Part shown: one piece after another, positions 1-8,501 of the stretch
Position numbering within the stretch: the stretch's first letter is position 1
Layout of the letters: every line of letters starts with the position of its first letter
Source of the DNA: an uncultured Pontibacter sp.
GTDB taxonomy: Bacteria > Bacteroidota > Bacteroidia > Cytophagales > Hymenobacteraceae
Assembly: GCF_947499215.1 (NCBI RefSeq)
Contig: NZ_CANMNI010000002.1
Location: 992,001 to 1,056,000, forward strand
DNA length: 64,000 nt
Direction of reading: 5' to 3'
Translations under genes and position numbers: made by a program
The notes under the pieces: generated by a model
Told to the model about the DNA's origin: nothing
The model's database searches: none
What the model saw: the letters and a program-made list of their open reading frames with translations, nothing else

Positions 1-206
1 AAGACGGCATGTTTATGGTAGGCCTCGACATTGTAGGCGACAAGTTGATGGAGATCAACGTGTTTAGCCCGGGCGGCATGCCGACTGCCAGCAACTTGGA
101 GGGTGTGGACTTCTCCATACCTCTCATTGAAGCGCTCGAGCGCAAGGTGCATTACAAAAACACCTACGGCACCCAGATTGATAACAAAACGGTGGCGATG
201 ATCTAG
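1..206 (+). CDS. Glutathione synthase-like ATP-grasp protein, 3' end only
   Basis: This is the C-terminal end of a gene that enters from the left edge; the reading frame is open from base 3 (GAC GGC ATG...) to a TAG at 204-206. The visible residues read DGMFMVGLDIVGDKLMEINV followed by FSPGG. That matches the end of the ATP-grasp domain of GshB-type glutathione synthases, where the acidic-Asn pair of the E-I-N motif binds Mg-ATP. The family ligates glycine to gamma-glutamylcysteine in the cytoplasm. Only about 67 residues are visible, so another ATP-grasp ligase cannot be excluded. The internal ATG at base 9 is not the real start. Confidence 0.65.
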   Translation, partial: DGMFMVGLDIVGDKLMEINVFSPGGMPTASNLEGVDFSIPLIEALERKVHYKNTYGTQIDNKTVAMI

Positions 207-414
207 TCTCTAGAGAAGAAACAAATTTAGAAGCGCAGGGCAAGCGGGGAAGCTGTGAAAAAGCAGCGGACCGCTTGCCTTCGTTGCTTTAAAGAGAAAG
301 CAGCAAATTAAGGAGGTTAAGCATCCACTTCCGTGCGACTCGAAACAAGGTATAGAGAAAGGAAGAAAGCCGGCTATTTTTAGGTTACTAAACGAGCCTA
401 CCCATACTTATTTT

Positions 415-449
415 GTCAGGAAATAAAAATTATTCGCCTGACAGTCAGG
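415..449. promoter_or_regulatory. CCTGAC/GTCAGG palindrome, possible operator
   Basis: CCTGACAGTCAGG at 437-449 is a perfect inverted repeat of 6 bp arms around one base. A third half-site, GTCAGG, lies at 415-420. It sits about 60 bp upstream of a TAnnTTTG -7 element, a suitable place for a regulator. No regulator can be named, and the short arms could be chance. Confidence 0.25.
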
Positions 450-486
450 TATATACAAAAAATGCAAAAAAATTTGTTCGCTTTCC

Positions 487-517
487 TTTCTTTTAGGAAA
501 ACAAAATCATAGTTTTG
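487..517 (+). promoter_or_regulatory. Candidate Bacteroidota promoter (TAGTTTTG -7)
   Basis: TAGTTTTG at 510-517 matches the Bacteroidota sigma -7 consensus TAnnTTTG exactly. A weak -33 (TTTC, 487-490) lies 19 bases upstream. Transcription would start near base 522 and run into a region without an open reading frame that ends in a hairpin at 711-742. This is the basis for the small RNA proposed here. Confidence 0.4.
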
Positions 518-521
518 CACC

Positions 522-750
522 CGATTTGAGAGAGACACATAAACGGAAAGCTAATATGTAAAGGCATTTTCATTTATGCAAATCTCACCCAGATTTTCTT
601 GAAAGTTATTGGCTGCGTCCAGCACCGTAATAAAAAAATGATATACGATCTGCCTCGGCAGGTATAAAGATAAGGTTAGTTAAAGTTTAGATTAGTTTGT
701 TTTAAGGTGAGAGAAGGCCCCAGTCATTTTGACGGGGCTTTTCTCATTTT
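522..750 (+). ncRNA. Candidate small non-coding RNA of about 220 nt
   Basis: The 617-base gap between the first gene and the next one has no credible ORF, but it has a perfect -7 element at 510-517 and a GC-rich hairpin at 711-742. Inside is a small stem CTGC-CTCG-GCAG (about 650-661). The length resembles 6S-type regulatory RNAs, which bind RNA polymerase, but I could not confirm a 6S-like long bulged helix by eye. It could equally be an untranslated leader remnant. No family assignment is claimed. Confidence 0.25.
711..750 (+). terminator. Hairpin terminator
   Basis: GAGAAGGCCCC (711-721) pairs with GGGGCTTTTCTC (734-745 approximately) across a 12-base loop, with one bulge, followed by ATTTT. 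It could end a rightward transcript starting near 522. It is less likely to serve the leftward gene ending at 824. Confidence 0.45.
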
Positions 751-823
751 AAGACTTTCCTAGGTCGCACATTCTGTGATACTATCCAATAAAATTTTAG
801 TCTCCGTTTTTTCAGAAAACTGA

Positions 824-1276
824 TCAAGCATAGAGCACATAAGCCACGGCCACGGTCATAGGTATAGCCGCCAACAATAGCTTAAGAATTAATCCCGGAG
901 AAGGAGTCCCTTTCCCCCATGGCAGTTCTGATTTGAAAACAAAGCGCAGACTCGTCATTAAGGTGACCATGGCCAGCAGACCCGCCACCAAATGGACAAT
1001 GGCTATAGCGTTGTCGAATGCCGTGTCCTGTGCCATGCTGTGCTCGGCCGTGCGCAGGTTCCAGTAAATCAGCACCAGTAGAGAAGGTAGAGATATCAGC
1101 GCGCCAATCCGCATAGTGAAAAGCGTAAGCCACGACGAGAAGGCAAATAGTGGCACGGCTGCCGCCAATCCCATGTTTCTGTAAAACAGGGCATCGTCGC
1201 CTGTCAGGTCTGTGTAGAGCAGGATTAGGAGTGCGTGGGCAAAGCCCGTCAGGAAAAGCAGCAGATAGCGCGTCAT
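824..1276 (-). CDS. Hypothetical four-helix membrane protein (150 aa)
   Basis: I do not recognise this family. The 150-residue protein has about four hydrophobic segments: residues 1-22 (first helix, starting at the N terminus), about 36-58, about 60-70 with a charged break, and two in the C-terminal half (near 90-110 and 128-149). It has no cleavable-signal pattern and no catalytic motif, so it is probably a small integral inner-membrane protein. The gene lies 27 bases downstream of the lipoprotein gene 1304-2230 on the same strand, so the two may be cotranscribed. The ATG start is preceded by the end of that gene. Confidence 0.6.
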   Translation of the reverse strand: MTRYLLLFLTGFAHALLILLYTDLTGDDALFYRNMGLAAAVPLFAFSSWLTLFTMRIGALISLPSLLVLIYWNLRTAEHSMAQDTAFDNAIAIVHLVAGLLAMVTLMTSLRFVFKSELPWGKGTPSPGLILKLLLAAIPMTVAVAYVLYA

Positions 1277-1303
1277 ACGCTACTATACTGCAGAAGCCGG
1301 GTT

Positions 1304-2230
1304 TCAGATTTCCTCGAGCGTGTAATAGGTATAGCTACTGCGCAGGAGCGGCAGCTTTTCGGGCAAATTGGTATTGTAGATCAGCACTTGACTGGCTTGG
1401 CCGCTTGCGTTGTAGATATACTCTTCCTGTATGTAAGGATTGCTGCTCCGAAGAATTGTGCGTTTGGATAGTTGTCCGGTTTCGTTGTAGGTAAAGTTTA
1501 TCTTATGGGTTGCTCCATACACCTCTCTGATGCGAATCTCTTTTAAACGCCTAGCTACATCGTAGTCAAACGCCATGTGCTTCTGCAGCAATCCATCTCT
1601 GTGCAGTTCCCGCTCCACCACAAAGCCTTCCTGTTGACGGTGTGTCCAGCCAGCCCCTTTTTCTTTAAGCGTGCGCAAGGTATACGGGTGAATGTAATTG
1701 TTATAAATCACCGCTGCACTTTCATGCATCTCTTCTTTCGCTGTTATCTCTCCCCCCGGACTGAACCGGAGCGACAGCAGTGGATGGAAGGTACCGCTTA
1801 CGGCGTCGTACATCTCTATGTCTTGGGACTTAGGAAGCAAACCTGTATCTAGGTTCTTCTTGTACTTGATGCCTATACCTGATAAGCTGCTTAGGGTTGT
1901 AGTGGTTACCCTGTCCGTGATAATTTTAGTATGCACATCCGAGATTTCCTTCTTCTCCTGAACCAAAATGGCATCAGCACCATAGGCTCTGGCTTTTGCC
2001 TGCAGGCTTTTAATCAATGTAATGTATGCACCTCCACGGGTTTCAAGGGCGGCAACTTTTACATACTCCTCTTTGGGCAACTCGCCTGCGAAGAATAACT
2101 CAACTTCGTTAGCATGTGGTTGAATAGGAATAGAAGTCAGGCGCTCATCTACTTCGGGGTATAAGTCTGAGGCACAGCCACCCAGCATGCCTGTAATCAA
2201 CGCCAGCGCAAAAAGTAATGGGTTTTTCAT
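1304..2230 (-). CDS. Hypothetical lipoprotein (308 aa)
   Basis: The N terminus has a lysine, a hydrophobic stretch and a lipobox L-G-G-C with Cys19, so the product should be exported and lipidated by Lgt/LspA. Residues about 35-110 hold a compact region (ETRGGAYITLIKSLQAKARA, then ADAILV) reminiscent of small domains in outer-membrane lipoproteins that describe an Ala/Gly-rich helix followed by a strand. The C-terminal third is rich in Tyr, Asn and Thr, with a Y-N-E/N-A-S-G pattern similar to short beta-hairpin (YD-like) repeats. No enzymatic motif is visible and the function is unknown. It is probably transcribed with the small membrane protein at 824-1276. Confidence 0.6.
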   Translation of the reverse strand: MKNPLLFALALITGMLGGCASDLYPEVDERLTSIPIQPHANEVELFFAGELPKEEYVKVAALETRGGAYITLIKSLQAKARAYGADAILVQEKKEISDVHTKIITDRVTTTTLSSLSGIGIKYKKNLDTGLLPKSQDIEMYDAVSGTFHPLLSLRFSPGGEITAKEEMHESAAVIYNNYIHPYTLRTLKEKGAGWTHRQQEGFVVERELHRDGLLQKHMAFDYDVARRLKEIRIREVYGATHKINFTYNETGQLSKRTILRSSNPYIQEEYIYNASGQASQVLIYNTNLPEKLPLLRSSYTYYTLEEI

Positions 2231-2371
2231 AGGATTCGCTTTACCAGTTCATAGTGAAACCCCATTCAAACACCGTGCTGTATTTTAGCCAGAGTAGACT
2301 TGCACTTAAAAAATATAACGAAAATCTATATTGTGCTGGCTTGGCTACCGTATGGCTGACACTCTAAACTC

Positions 2372-3205
2372 TTAATGAATTGCGAACCGGATCGGCAAGG
2401 TATAGCGCACTGGCACAGGTTCACCCTCTAATAGGCCGGGCTTCCAAGTGGGCATTCCTTTTACGACACGCAACGCCTCGGCATCTGCATCAGCATGAAA
2501 CCCTTTTATCACTTCCGGATTGCCGATATTGCCCTCTTTGTCTACCACAAAAACGACGAACACCACGCCTTGCGCTTTTGCCTTGCGGGTTGTTTTCGGA
2601 TAGCGCACATAGGTCGCCAGCCATTGCAGCATGCGCTTCTCACCGCCCGGAAACTCCGGCATCACCTGCATCGGGAAAAAGGTAAGCTCTTTGCCGGCTT
2701 CGTCGTATACCTTGCCACTTAGCATCTTGCCATCGGCATATACCTCTTGCCTGCGCAAAACCCCAGTTTCGTGGTAAGCCTTGAGCGTGTCTATGGGCAT
2801 ACCGTTACGATACTTTCGTGTTTGCTGCAACTTACCGCTCTCGTACCAAACGGTATATTTGCCCGACAGTTCGTTGTTAAGATAGTTAGCCTCTGTCACT
2901 AGCTGTCCGTTTTCGTACCACTCCAGACTGGGGCCGTGCTGTACACCATACCCGTACTTGCCTCCATCGATGCTACTATAAGTGGTCAGGCTTAGCTTCT
3001 TATTGGTTCCTATCTGGAACTTGGTGCGGGTACCTCCCCCGAGCGAGTCTTTTTTCGACACGATAAAGTAAGCTGCTTGGTCCGGGCTCACTTCTTTGCC
3101 ATTTTCGCTTATGTATTTTGTGCTGATTTCCGGATACTGGGCCTGTGCATTATGTCCTGTAAGCAGCAAGGCAACAACCCATAGGAAAGAGTAAATGTGT
3201 TTCAT
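2372..3205 (-). CDS. TonB-family protein with MORN-like repeats
   Basis: A Sec signal peptide ending near AQAQ (residues 1-22) is followed by tandem repeats of the YwqK/MORN type at about 85-175, for example GPSLEWYENGQLVTEANYLN, GKYTVWYESGKL and AYHETGVLRR. The C-terminal 85 residues form a TonB C-terminal domain (PEFPGGEKRMLQWLATYVRY, then GVVFVVFVVDKEGNIGNPEV). TonB domains contact TonB boxes of outer-membrane receptors. Here the protein has a cleavable signal rather than an N-terminal anchor helix, so it is probably periplasmic or envelope-associated rather than a classical energy transducer. This domain mix is common in Bacteroidota. The partner is not known. Confidence 0.8.
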   Translation of the reverse strand: MKHIYSFLWVVALLLTGHNAQAQYPEISTKYISENGKEVSPDQAAYFIVSKKDSLGGGTRTKFQIGTNKKLSLTTYSSIDGGKYGYGVQHGPSLEWYENGQLVTEANYLNNELSGKYTVWYESGKLQQTRKYRNGMPIDTLKAYHETGVLRRQEVYADGKMLSGKVYDEAGKELTFFPMQVMPEFPGGEKRMLQWLATYVRYPKTTRKAKAQGVVFVVFVVDKEGNIGNPEVIKGFHADADAEALRVVKGMPTWKPGLLEGEPVPVRYTLPIRFAIH

Positions 3206-3345
3206 CGCCTAAAAATAAAGATAAGTTTGAAAATAGCACCTGTGTGCAGACTTAAATCCTACAGCTTTTGTTATGGTATTGCACCGAGACGAAAACATAA
3301 GCCCATTATTTCGGTATAGGTATAGGTTTCAGGTATAGATTAACG

Positions 3346-5196
3346 ATGAACAGACCAATCAAAGGAGCCCGGGGGGCGAATCAGGCAGACGACAAAAAGA
3401 GCTTCCGCGAGCAGGTGGGCGCCCTGAAAAACCTGCCCAAGTTCTTCCGCCTTATCTGGGAAACGAGCAAGCGCATGACCATCGGCAACCTCCTGCTGCG
3501 CCTCATCAAGTCCGCTATACCTTTAGCCATGCTCTATGTGGGCAAACTGATCATTGATGAGGTGATCGGGCTGATAGCCGAAACCGGCGAGCGCGACCTG
3601 AGCTTTCTGTGGATACTGGTGGCTATGGAGTTAGGGCTGGCCATCGTATCGGACCTGATCAACCGGGGTATCACGCTACTGGACAGTTTACTGGGCGACC
3701 TGTTCTCAAACAGAACCTCCGTGCAACTCATAGAGCACGCCGCGAAACTGGACTTGGCGCAGTTCGAGGACGCCACTTTCTACGACAAATTGGAGCGGGC
3801 CCGGCGGCAGACCATCACGCGGGTAGTGCTCATGTCGCAGGTGCTCTCGCAGCTGCAGGATATGGTGACGATTGCTTTTCTGGCGGTTGGTCTGATCGCC
3901 TTCAACCCGTGGCTCATCCTCATCTTGCTGGTGGCAGTCATCCCTTCTTTTCTAGGCGAGACGCACTTCAACGAGCGCACTTACTCCCTCTCCCGCTCTT
4001 GGACGCCCGAGCGCCGCGAACTTGACTACCTGCGCTACATCGGGGCCTCCGACGAAACAGCCAAAGAAATCAAGACCTTTAATCTTTCGGGCTTCTTGGC
4101 CAGCCGCTTCAAGCAGCTCTCGGACCGCTACTATGCCCTCAACAAAAACCTGATCGTGCGGCGGGCGGTATGGGGCAGCGCCCTGTCTTCGCTGGGGACA
4201 CTGGCTTATTATGGGGCTTACATTTTCATCCTGTTTCAGACCGTAGCAGGAGCTATTACGGTGGGTACGCTAACTTTCTTGGCGGGCTCGTTCAGCAATA
4301 TGCGGGGTTTGTTGCAAGGCATCATGACCCGCTTTTCGCAAATTGCCGAGAGTGCGCTATACCTGCAGGACCTGTTCGATTTTCTAGAGTTGAAGCCGCA
4401 GATTACCCCTCCTACCAATCCGCTTCAAATACCGCGTCCAATACAAGAGGGCTTTACGTTTGAGGATGTCGGCTTCAAGTACCATAACAGCGAGAACTGG
4501 GCGGTGCGGCACCTCTCCTTCCACTTGCGGGCCGGCGAGAAGCTGGCGCTGGTTGGTAAGAACGGTGCCGGCAAAACAACCTTGGTTAAGTTACTGGCCC
4601 GACTCTACGAACCCACCGAAGGCCGCATTTTGCTCGACGGCGTAGACCTGCGTGAGTACGACCTCAATGACCTGCGCCATCAAGTCGGCATTATCTTTCA
4701 GGATTACGTGCGTTTCCAGATGTCGGCCTCCGACAACATTGCTATTGGACAGATTAGTAACATCACCGACCGAGACCGCATACAGGGCTCGGCGCAGAAA
4801 AGTTTGGCCGACCCCGTGATTCAAAGGCTGCCAGACGGGTATGAGCAAGTGCTGGGCAAGCGCTTTAACAAAGGTGTTGAGCTATCGGGTGGGGAATGGC
4901 AGAAGGTGGCGCTGGCCCGCGCCTACATGCGCGACGCGCAGTTGCTTATCCTCGACGAGCCTACCTCCGCATTGGACGCCCGCGCCGAGCATGAGGTGTT
5001 TCTGCGTTTCTCAGAGCTCATTGCCGGCAAAACCGCTGTGCTCATCTCCCACCGCTTCTCGACGGTGCGCATGGCCGACCGCATTCTGTTTCTGGAACAG
5101 GGTCAGCTCAAAGAGCTTGGCTCCCATGAAGAACTCTTGGCCCAAAATGGCAAGTATGCTGAGCTATTCACCCTACAAGCGAAGGGGTATTTGTAA
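3346..5196 (+). CDS. ABC transporter, fused permease and ATPase
   Basis: This is a 616-residue half-transporter of the type I exporter (ABCB/MsbA-like) class. The N-terminal ~340 residues form the transmembrane domain, with hydrophobic helices near 45-75, 90-110, 175-205 and 280-310. The C-terminal nucleotide-binding domain has Walker A G-K-N-G-A-G-K-T-T at about 404, a Q-loop (IFQDYV), the signature L-S-G-G-E-W-Q-K at about 513, Walker B LLILDEPTSALD at about 535 and the H-loop in LISHRFSTVR. It should work as a homodimer exporting a lipid, peptide or drug; the substrate cannot be read from sequence. It is a lone rightward gene between leftward ones. The upstream region (3312-3338) carries three GGTATA words. 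Confidence 0.85.
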   Translation: MNRPIKGARGANQADDKKSFREQVGALKNLPKFFRLIWETSKRMTIGNLLLRLIKSAIPLAMLYVGKLIIDEVIGLIAETGERDLSFLWILVAMELGLAIVSDLINRGITLLDSLLGDLFSNRTSVQLIEHAAKLDLAQFEDATFYDKLERARRQTITRVVLMSQVLSQLQDMVTIAFLAVGLIAFNPWLILILLVAVIPSFLGETHFNERTYSLSRSWTPERRELDYLRYIGASDETAKEIKTFNLSGFLASRFKQLSDRYYALNKNLIVRRAVWGSALSSLGTLAYYGAYIFILFQTVAGAITVGTLTFLAGSFSNMRGLLQGIMTRFSQIAESALYLQDLFDFLELKPQITPPTNPLQIPRPIQEGFTFEDVGFKYHNSENWAVRHLSFHLRAGEKLALVGKNGAGKTTLVKLLARLYEPTEGRILLDGVDLREYDLNDLRHQVGIIFQDYVRFQMSASDNIAIGQISNITDRDRIQGSAQKSLADPVIQRLPDGYEQVLGKRFNKGVELSGGEWQKVALARAYMRDAQLLILDEPTSALDARAEHEVFLRFSELIAGKTAVLISHRFSTVRMADRILFLEQGQLKELGSHEELLAQNGKYAELFTLQAKGYL

Positions 5197-5235
5197 AATT
5201 ACAGGCTGTGTTTCACGTTCTTGAGCAGAAGTTTC

Positions 5236-5337
5236 TTATTTCATGGAATCCTCATCCTCTGCCATAAAATGCCAGATCAGCACCACGCTTACCAGACTCA
5301 GTATCGCCAGAAAGATCAGAAACAGGTCTTCTCCCAT
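5236..5337 (-). CDS. Small single-helix membrane protein (33 aa)
   Basis: This short gene reads MGEDLFLIFLAILSLVSVVL, then IWHFMAEDEDSMK and TAA. It has an acidic N-terminal tip, one continuous ~19-residue hydrophobic helix and an acidic tail, the layout of a single-span membrane microprotein. It lies 66 bases downstream of the SLC13-type transporter gene on the same strand, so it could be cotranscribed with it and act as a small accessory subunit; that is inference. There is no clear Shine-Dalgarno sequence, which is normal for this phylum. Chance ORFs of this length are common, but the ordered composition argues for a real gene. Confidence 0.5.
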   Translation of the reverse strand: MGEDLFLIFLAILSLVSVVLIWHFMAEDEDSMK

Positions 5338-5385
5338 AGGTTTGATGCGGTATGAACTACATGTATACGTTATACCTCTCCTTTC

Positions 5386-5401
5386 TGTCCCACGTGGAAC
5401 A
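5386..5401. promoter_or_regulatory. Degenerate parS-like site
   Basis: TGTCCCACGTGGAACA keeps the CACGTG core and outer arms of the ParB-binding parS consensus TGTTTCACGTGAAACA, with three differences; it is one base from a perfect TGTTCCACGTGGAACA palindrome. It lies just after the stop of the SLC13-type gene (5404). It supports, but does not prove, nearness to the chromosome origin. See also the perfect site at 34511. Confidence 0.4.
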
Positions 5402-5403
5402 GT

Positions 5404-7182
5404 TTAGAAGGGAAAGAAAAAAGGTATAATGAGCGAGGCCACTAGCCAAAACAGTATGTTGAGTGGCGTGCCCACACGCAGGTAGTCCACAAATTTGTAG
5501 TTACCCGGGCCATAGATCATGGTATTAGTCTGGTAGCCCATAGGCGTCATAAAGCTGAGCGAAGCCGCAAAGGTCACTGCCACCAGAAAGGGTCGCACGC
5601 TTACGCCCATTTCTTTGGCCGCCACAATGGCGATGGGCGCCAACAGGGCCGCTGTCGCATTGTTCGACATAAAATTGGTGGACATGAACGTGATAAAGAA
5701 GAAAGCCGACAAGAGCGCATGCGGCCCGTAACTGCCTATTGACTCTACCAGATAGCTGGACAGCAGACCGGCCGCACCGGTCTTTTCGAGAGCCGTACCC
5801 ATCGACAGCACGCCTGCCAGCATAAAGATCACTTTCCATTCAATGGCCTTGTAGAGCTCGTCCAGCCGGATGGATTTAGTTAGCACCAACAGCACCACCC
5901 CTACCAAGGCGCTCAACACGATGTGCGCTATACCTAGGGCAGCCGTCATCACAACACCTGTACCGATCGCCAATACCGGAATAATCTTGCTGAAGTCGTA
6001 CTGGCTGCGTTCGGTTTCGGAAATCAGGAGGATGTCTTCGTTATTGCGCAGGTTAAGCGCCTGATCTTTATCAGCGGATATAAGGAGCACGTCGCCAGCC
6101 GAAAGTCGGGTATGGGTTAGCTTCTCGTGCAGAATCTCGTCGCGGTGCCGGATGGCCACCACCGTAGCACCGTGGTTGTGCGCCCGAAAGTCGAGTTCTT
6201 TCAGAGACTTGTCTACCATGTAGGAACTCGGAGTAACAATAGCCTCATAAAGCTTGGTGTTTGTACTGTTTAGGTCTTCCTCATTGAGTTTCCGCTCCGA
6301 TTTTAGTTTAATGCCCTTCTCCTCCTTCATCTTTTTGAGCTTCTCCACATCGCAGCGCACCTTTAGCACGTCGTTAGCCCGCAGCATGGTATAAGGCGTT
6401 GCATTGAGTCTGTACTTGTCGCGGGTCACCTGCAGTACGTCTATATCGAGGTTCTGCACCAGACTGGAGCTACTCAGCGGCATACCTACCGAGGGTGAGT
6501 CGGGTAGCAGTATAATCTCGGTCAGGTAGTCACCCATGTTGAAGTCATCGGTCAGGTCGTCGGCCACCTTGCGACTCGGCAACAGAAACCTACCCACGAA
6601 AAGCATATATAACACCCCGACAATTAGAAACCAGATTCCGGCTGAAGTAAGCTCGAACATACCGATAGGCGGCTCTCCCTGCGCTTCAGCGATACCGCTG
6701 ACGAGAATGTTGGTAGAAGTACCGATGAGCGTACAGACGCCGCCTAAGAGCGCTCCGAAAGAGAGTGGCATAAGCAGCTTGGCGGGGCTGATGCGCGTAT
6801 CGCGGGCTACCTGAATAACCACAGGCATGAGTAGTGCTACCACCGCTGTGTCGTTGATGAAAGCGGATAGCAGGCCTGCCACCAGCATCACAGCCAGCAG
6901 ACAGAGCAGGTAGTTTTTTCGCCCCACACGTGTCAGTAAATAGCCAACGCTACTCAGTGCCCCCGATTTAAAAATGGCTGTGCTGATTACGAACATGCAG
7001 GCAACCGTGATTGTGGCGGGATTGCTGAAGCCGGCAAGCCCCTCTGCCGGGGTGAGTATGCCGAGCATCATGAAAAGAGACATGACCAGAATAGCCGTCG
7101 TGTCGATAGAGAGCTTCTCGCTTACGAAAAGCACTATAGCTACCGCTATCACAGACAGAACAACGCCAATCTCGAAGGTCAT
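5404..7182 (-). CDS. SLC13/DASS-type anion permease with TrkA-C domains
   Basis: This is a 592-residue membrane protein. The ATG at 7182 (MTFEIGVVLSVIAVAIVLF) is preferred because the upstream in-frame extension is not hydrophobic or conserved-looking. Two blocks of helices, about 1-205 and 395-592, flank two RCK_C/TrkA-C domains at roughly 210-290 and 305-385 (for example EIILLPDSPSVGM and AIVTPSSYMVDKSLKELDFR). Hairpin motifs such as LIGTSTNILVSGIAEAQG and FMSTNFMSNNATAALLAPIA resemble the S-N-T motifs that bind sodium and a carboxylate or sulfate in DASS carriers. It probably imports a divalent anion at the inner membrane, with the TrkA-C domains sensing a ligand. The substrate is unknown. 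A 33-residue protein follows it. Confidence 0.85.
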   Translation of the reverse strand: MTFEIGVVLSVIAVAIVLFVSEKLSIDTTAILVMSLFMMLGILTPAEGLAGFSNPATITVACMFVISTAIFKSGALSSVGYLLTRVGRKNYLLCLLAVMLVAGLLSAFINDTAVVALLMPVVIQVARDTRISPAKLLMPLSFGALLGGVCTLIGTSTNILVSGIAEAQGEPPIGMFELTSAGIWFLIVGVLYMLFVGRFLLPSRKVADDLTDDFNMGDYLTEIILLPDSPSVGMPLSSSSLVQNLDIDVLQVTRDKYRLNATPYTMLRANDVLKVRCDVEKLKKMKEEKGIKLKSERKLNEEDLNSTNTKLYEAIVTPSSYMVDKSLKELDFRAHNHGATVVAIRHRDEILHEKLTHTRLSAGDVLLISADKDQALNLRNNEDILLISETERSQYDFSKIIPVLAIGTGVVMTAALGIAHIVLSALVGVVLLVLTKSIRLDELYKAIEWKVIFMLAGVLSMGTALEKTGAAGLLSSYLVESIGSYGPHALLSAFFFITFMSTNFMSNNATAALLAPIAIVAAKEMGVSVRPFLVAVTFAASLSFMTPMGYQTNTMIYGPGNYKFVDYLRVGTPLNILFWLVASLIIPFFFPF

Positions 7183-7372
7183 GCAACAAAAGTTAAGAAC
7201 AGAACCGGCCTCGTATGCTGCCGGGCAGAGGGTATAGCGCAATTTCACCCTGCAAGGGTGGGCTAATTGGTAGCTATAACTACATTTATACCTAAACGGT
7301 TACAAAAGATAAGGAGAAGAAGACAGGAAAAAAATAGAAGCCTCAAAAAGACGTGTGTCCCGGTATACGGTG

Positions 7373-7810
7373 CTAGGCGCTAGGCTGATCAAGCCACTTG
7401 TCGGCAGCCTCAAAAGTATCAAACGTTTGTATCTGCATATTGCTGCGCAAAACTATTTCGCCTACCTGCAAACTGGCTATTTTATCATCGGGCATGACAT
7501 TAACCACACGGCTTACATGCGCATCTTGGGCCATTTGCATAAACTCTTCATGTAATCCGTTGAGTTCTTGCGGGTGTGTAATCATCGTTCGCATGTCAAC
7601 AAGCACCGTAAAGCCCGGACTTACCAAACTCAGGGCCTTTTCCCAGTCATGCAGCAAGTCAGGTACGCTTTCTTTGTTCTTCCAAAAACCGAGCACGTTA
7701 AAGTATAATCTGTTTTTGGTTTTACTATAGGAGATCTCATAACACTTGTTGCGAGCAATGTGCTTTAGGTTATTAGCCTCGGAAGCGATATTTGGGATGT
7801 TTTCCTGCAT
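7373..7810 (-). CDS. STAS/SpoIIAA-like domain protein
   Basis: The protein is 145 residues from the ATG at 7810; an alternative ATG lies 12 codons upstream. It has the alternating strand-helix order of small STAS/SEC14 (SpoIIAA-like) domains: a strand pair (YEISYSKTKNRLYFNVLGFW), a helix (VPDLLHDWEKALSLV), a central strand ending in V-L-V-D-M-R-T-M, a helix and a final strand. Such proteins are usually cytoplasmic and of unknown role, with a proposed lipid or partner binding function. It is not part of an obvious operon. The family match is from fold-level pattern only. Confidence 0.5.
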   Translation of the reverse strand: MQENIPNIASEANNLKHIARNKCYEISYSKTKNRLYFNVLGFWKNKESVPDLLHDWEKALSLVSPGFTVLVDMRTMITHPQELNGLHEEFMQMAQDAHVSRVVNVMPDDKIASLQVGEIVLRSNMQIQTFDTFEAADKWLDQPSA

Positions 7811-7922
7811 TTGGGGACCTCGTATAGCATACGCAACCTGTTGCAAAACGCTTTATACCTATCTAAGTTTAAATGTGCGATTTCTATGCAATACAATTCC
7901 TAAGTCAATGCAAAGTCTTTAT

Positions 7923-8402
7923 CTAAGGCTGTAAAAAGCCTTCTATTTCCTGTACGATACCATTGCGAAATTCCTTGTCGCCCGCTTGTAATTTCACCCC
8001 ATTCAGCAGGGTACTGCCTTTTCTGCGGCATACGTACAGTGTCTCCCCCCCATAGGTTGGCACCTTGGCTCCTTCCTTAAAATCAGTGGCTTTATACTTT
8101 CCTTTGATGATATGCATGGCCAACACCGAACGAATTTTCTCGGCGGACTGCCCTTTGAGAACCTGCAAACTTGCTTCTGGTGGCGCAAGCAAGGTATAAT
8201 CGGTGCTTCCGGATAGGGCAGGAGCGAGTCCGGCTGTTGTAAGAAGTTCGGCTAGCACTGGCCGCTCGTTTATCACGTGTTGCATTAGCGTGATTCGCTG
8301 AGAACCGGTTTCATCTTGGGCTCTAGCAGACTCAGCGGATAGGAAAAATGCTACTAGTAGCAATAATCCAAGGTATATATAGTACAGTTTTGATTTCATC
8401 AT
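7923..8402 (-). CDS. Secreted fasciclin (FAS1) domain protein
   Basis: A signal peptide (residues about 1-28, ending SARAQ) precedes one FAS1 domain. The visible FAS1 hallmarks are LAELLTTAGLAPALSGSTDY-TLLAPP (H1 region), then SVLAMHIIKGKY and a closing NGIVQEIEGFL, which matches the usual 'hxxNGxIHxIDxVL' end. FAS1 domains mediate adhesion or sugar/protein contacts outside the cell. The protein is 159 residues, short for the family but complete for one domain. It starts with two consecutive Met codons. It appears to be a single gene. Confidence 0.8.
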   Translation of the reverse strand: MMKSKLYYIYLGLLLLVAFFLSAESARAQDETGSQRITLMQHVINERPVLAELLTTAGLAPALSGSTDYTLLAPPEASLQVLKGQSAEKIRSVLAMHIIKGKYKATDFKEGAKVPTYGGETLYVCRRKGSTLLNGVKLQAGDKEFRNGIVQEIEGFLQP

Positions 8403-8501
8403 TATACATGCTTACTTATAGCATATATACGGATTTACACCTCTTGCGTCTTATTTCGGATGAGGTAATAAATCAAATAAAGTACAATTATACCTGATTC
8501 C

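Noticed and set aside
8273-8280. CACGTG core near 8273 as a parS site
   Set aside because: The flanking bases do not fit the parS arms; other CACGTG words (16974, 19577, 20099, 63038) also fail.
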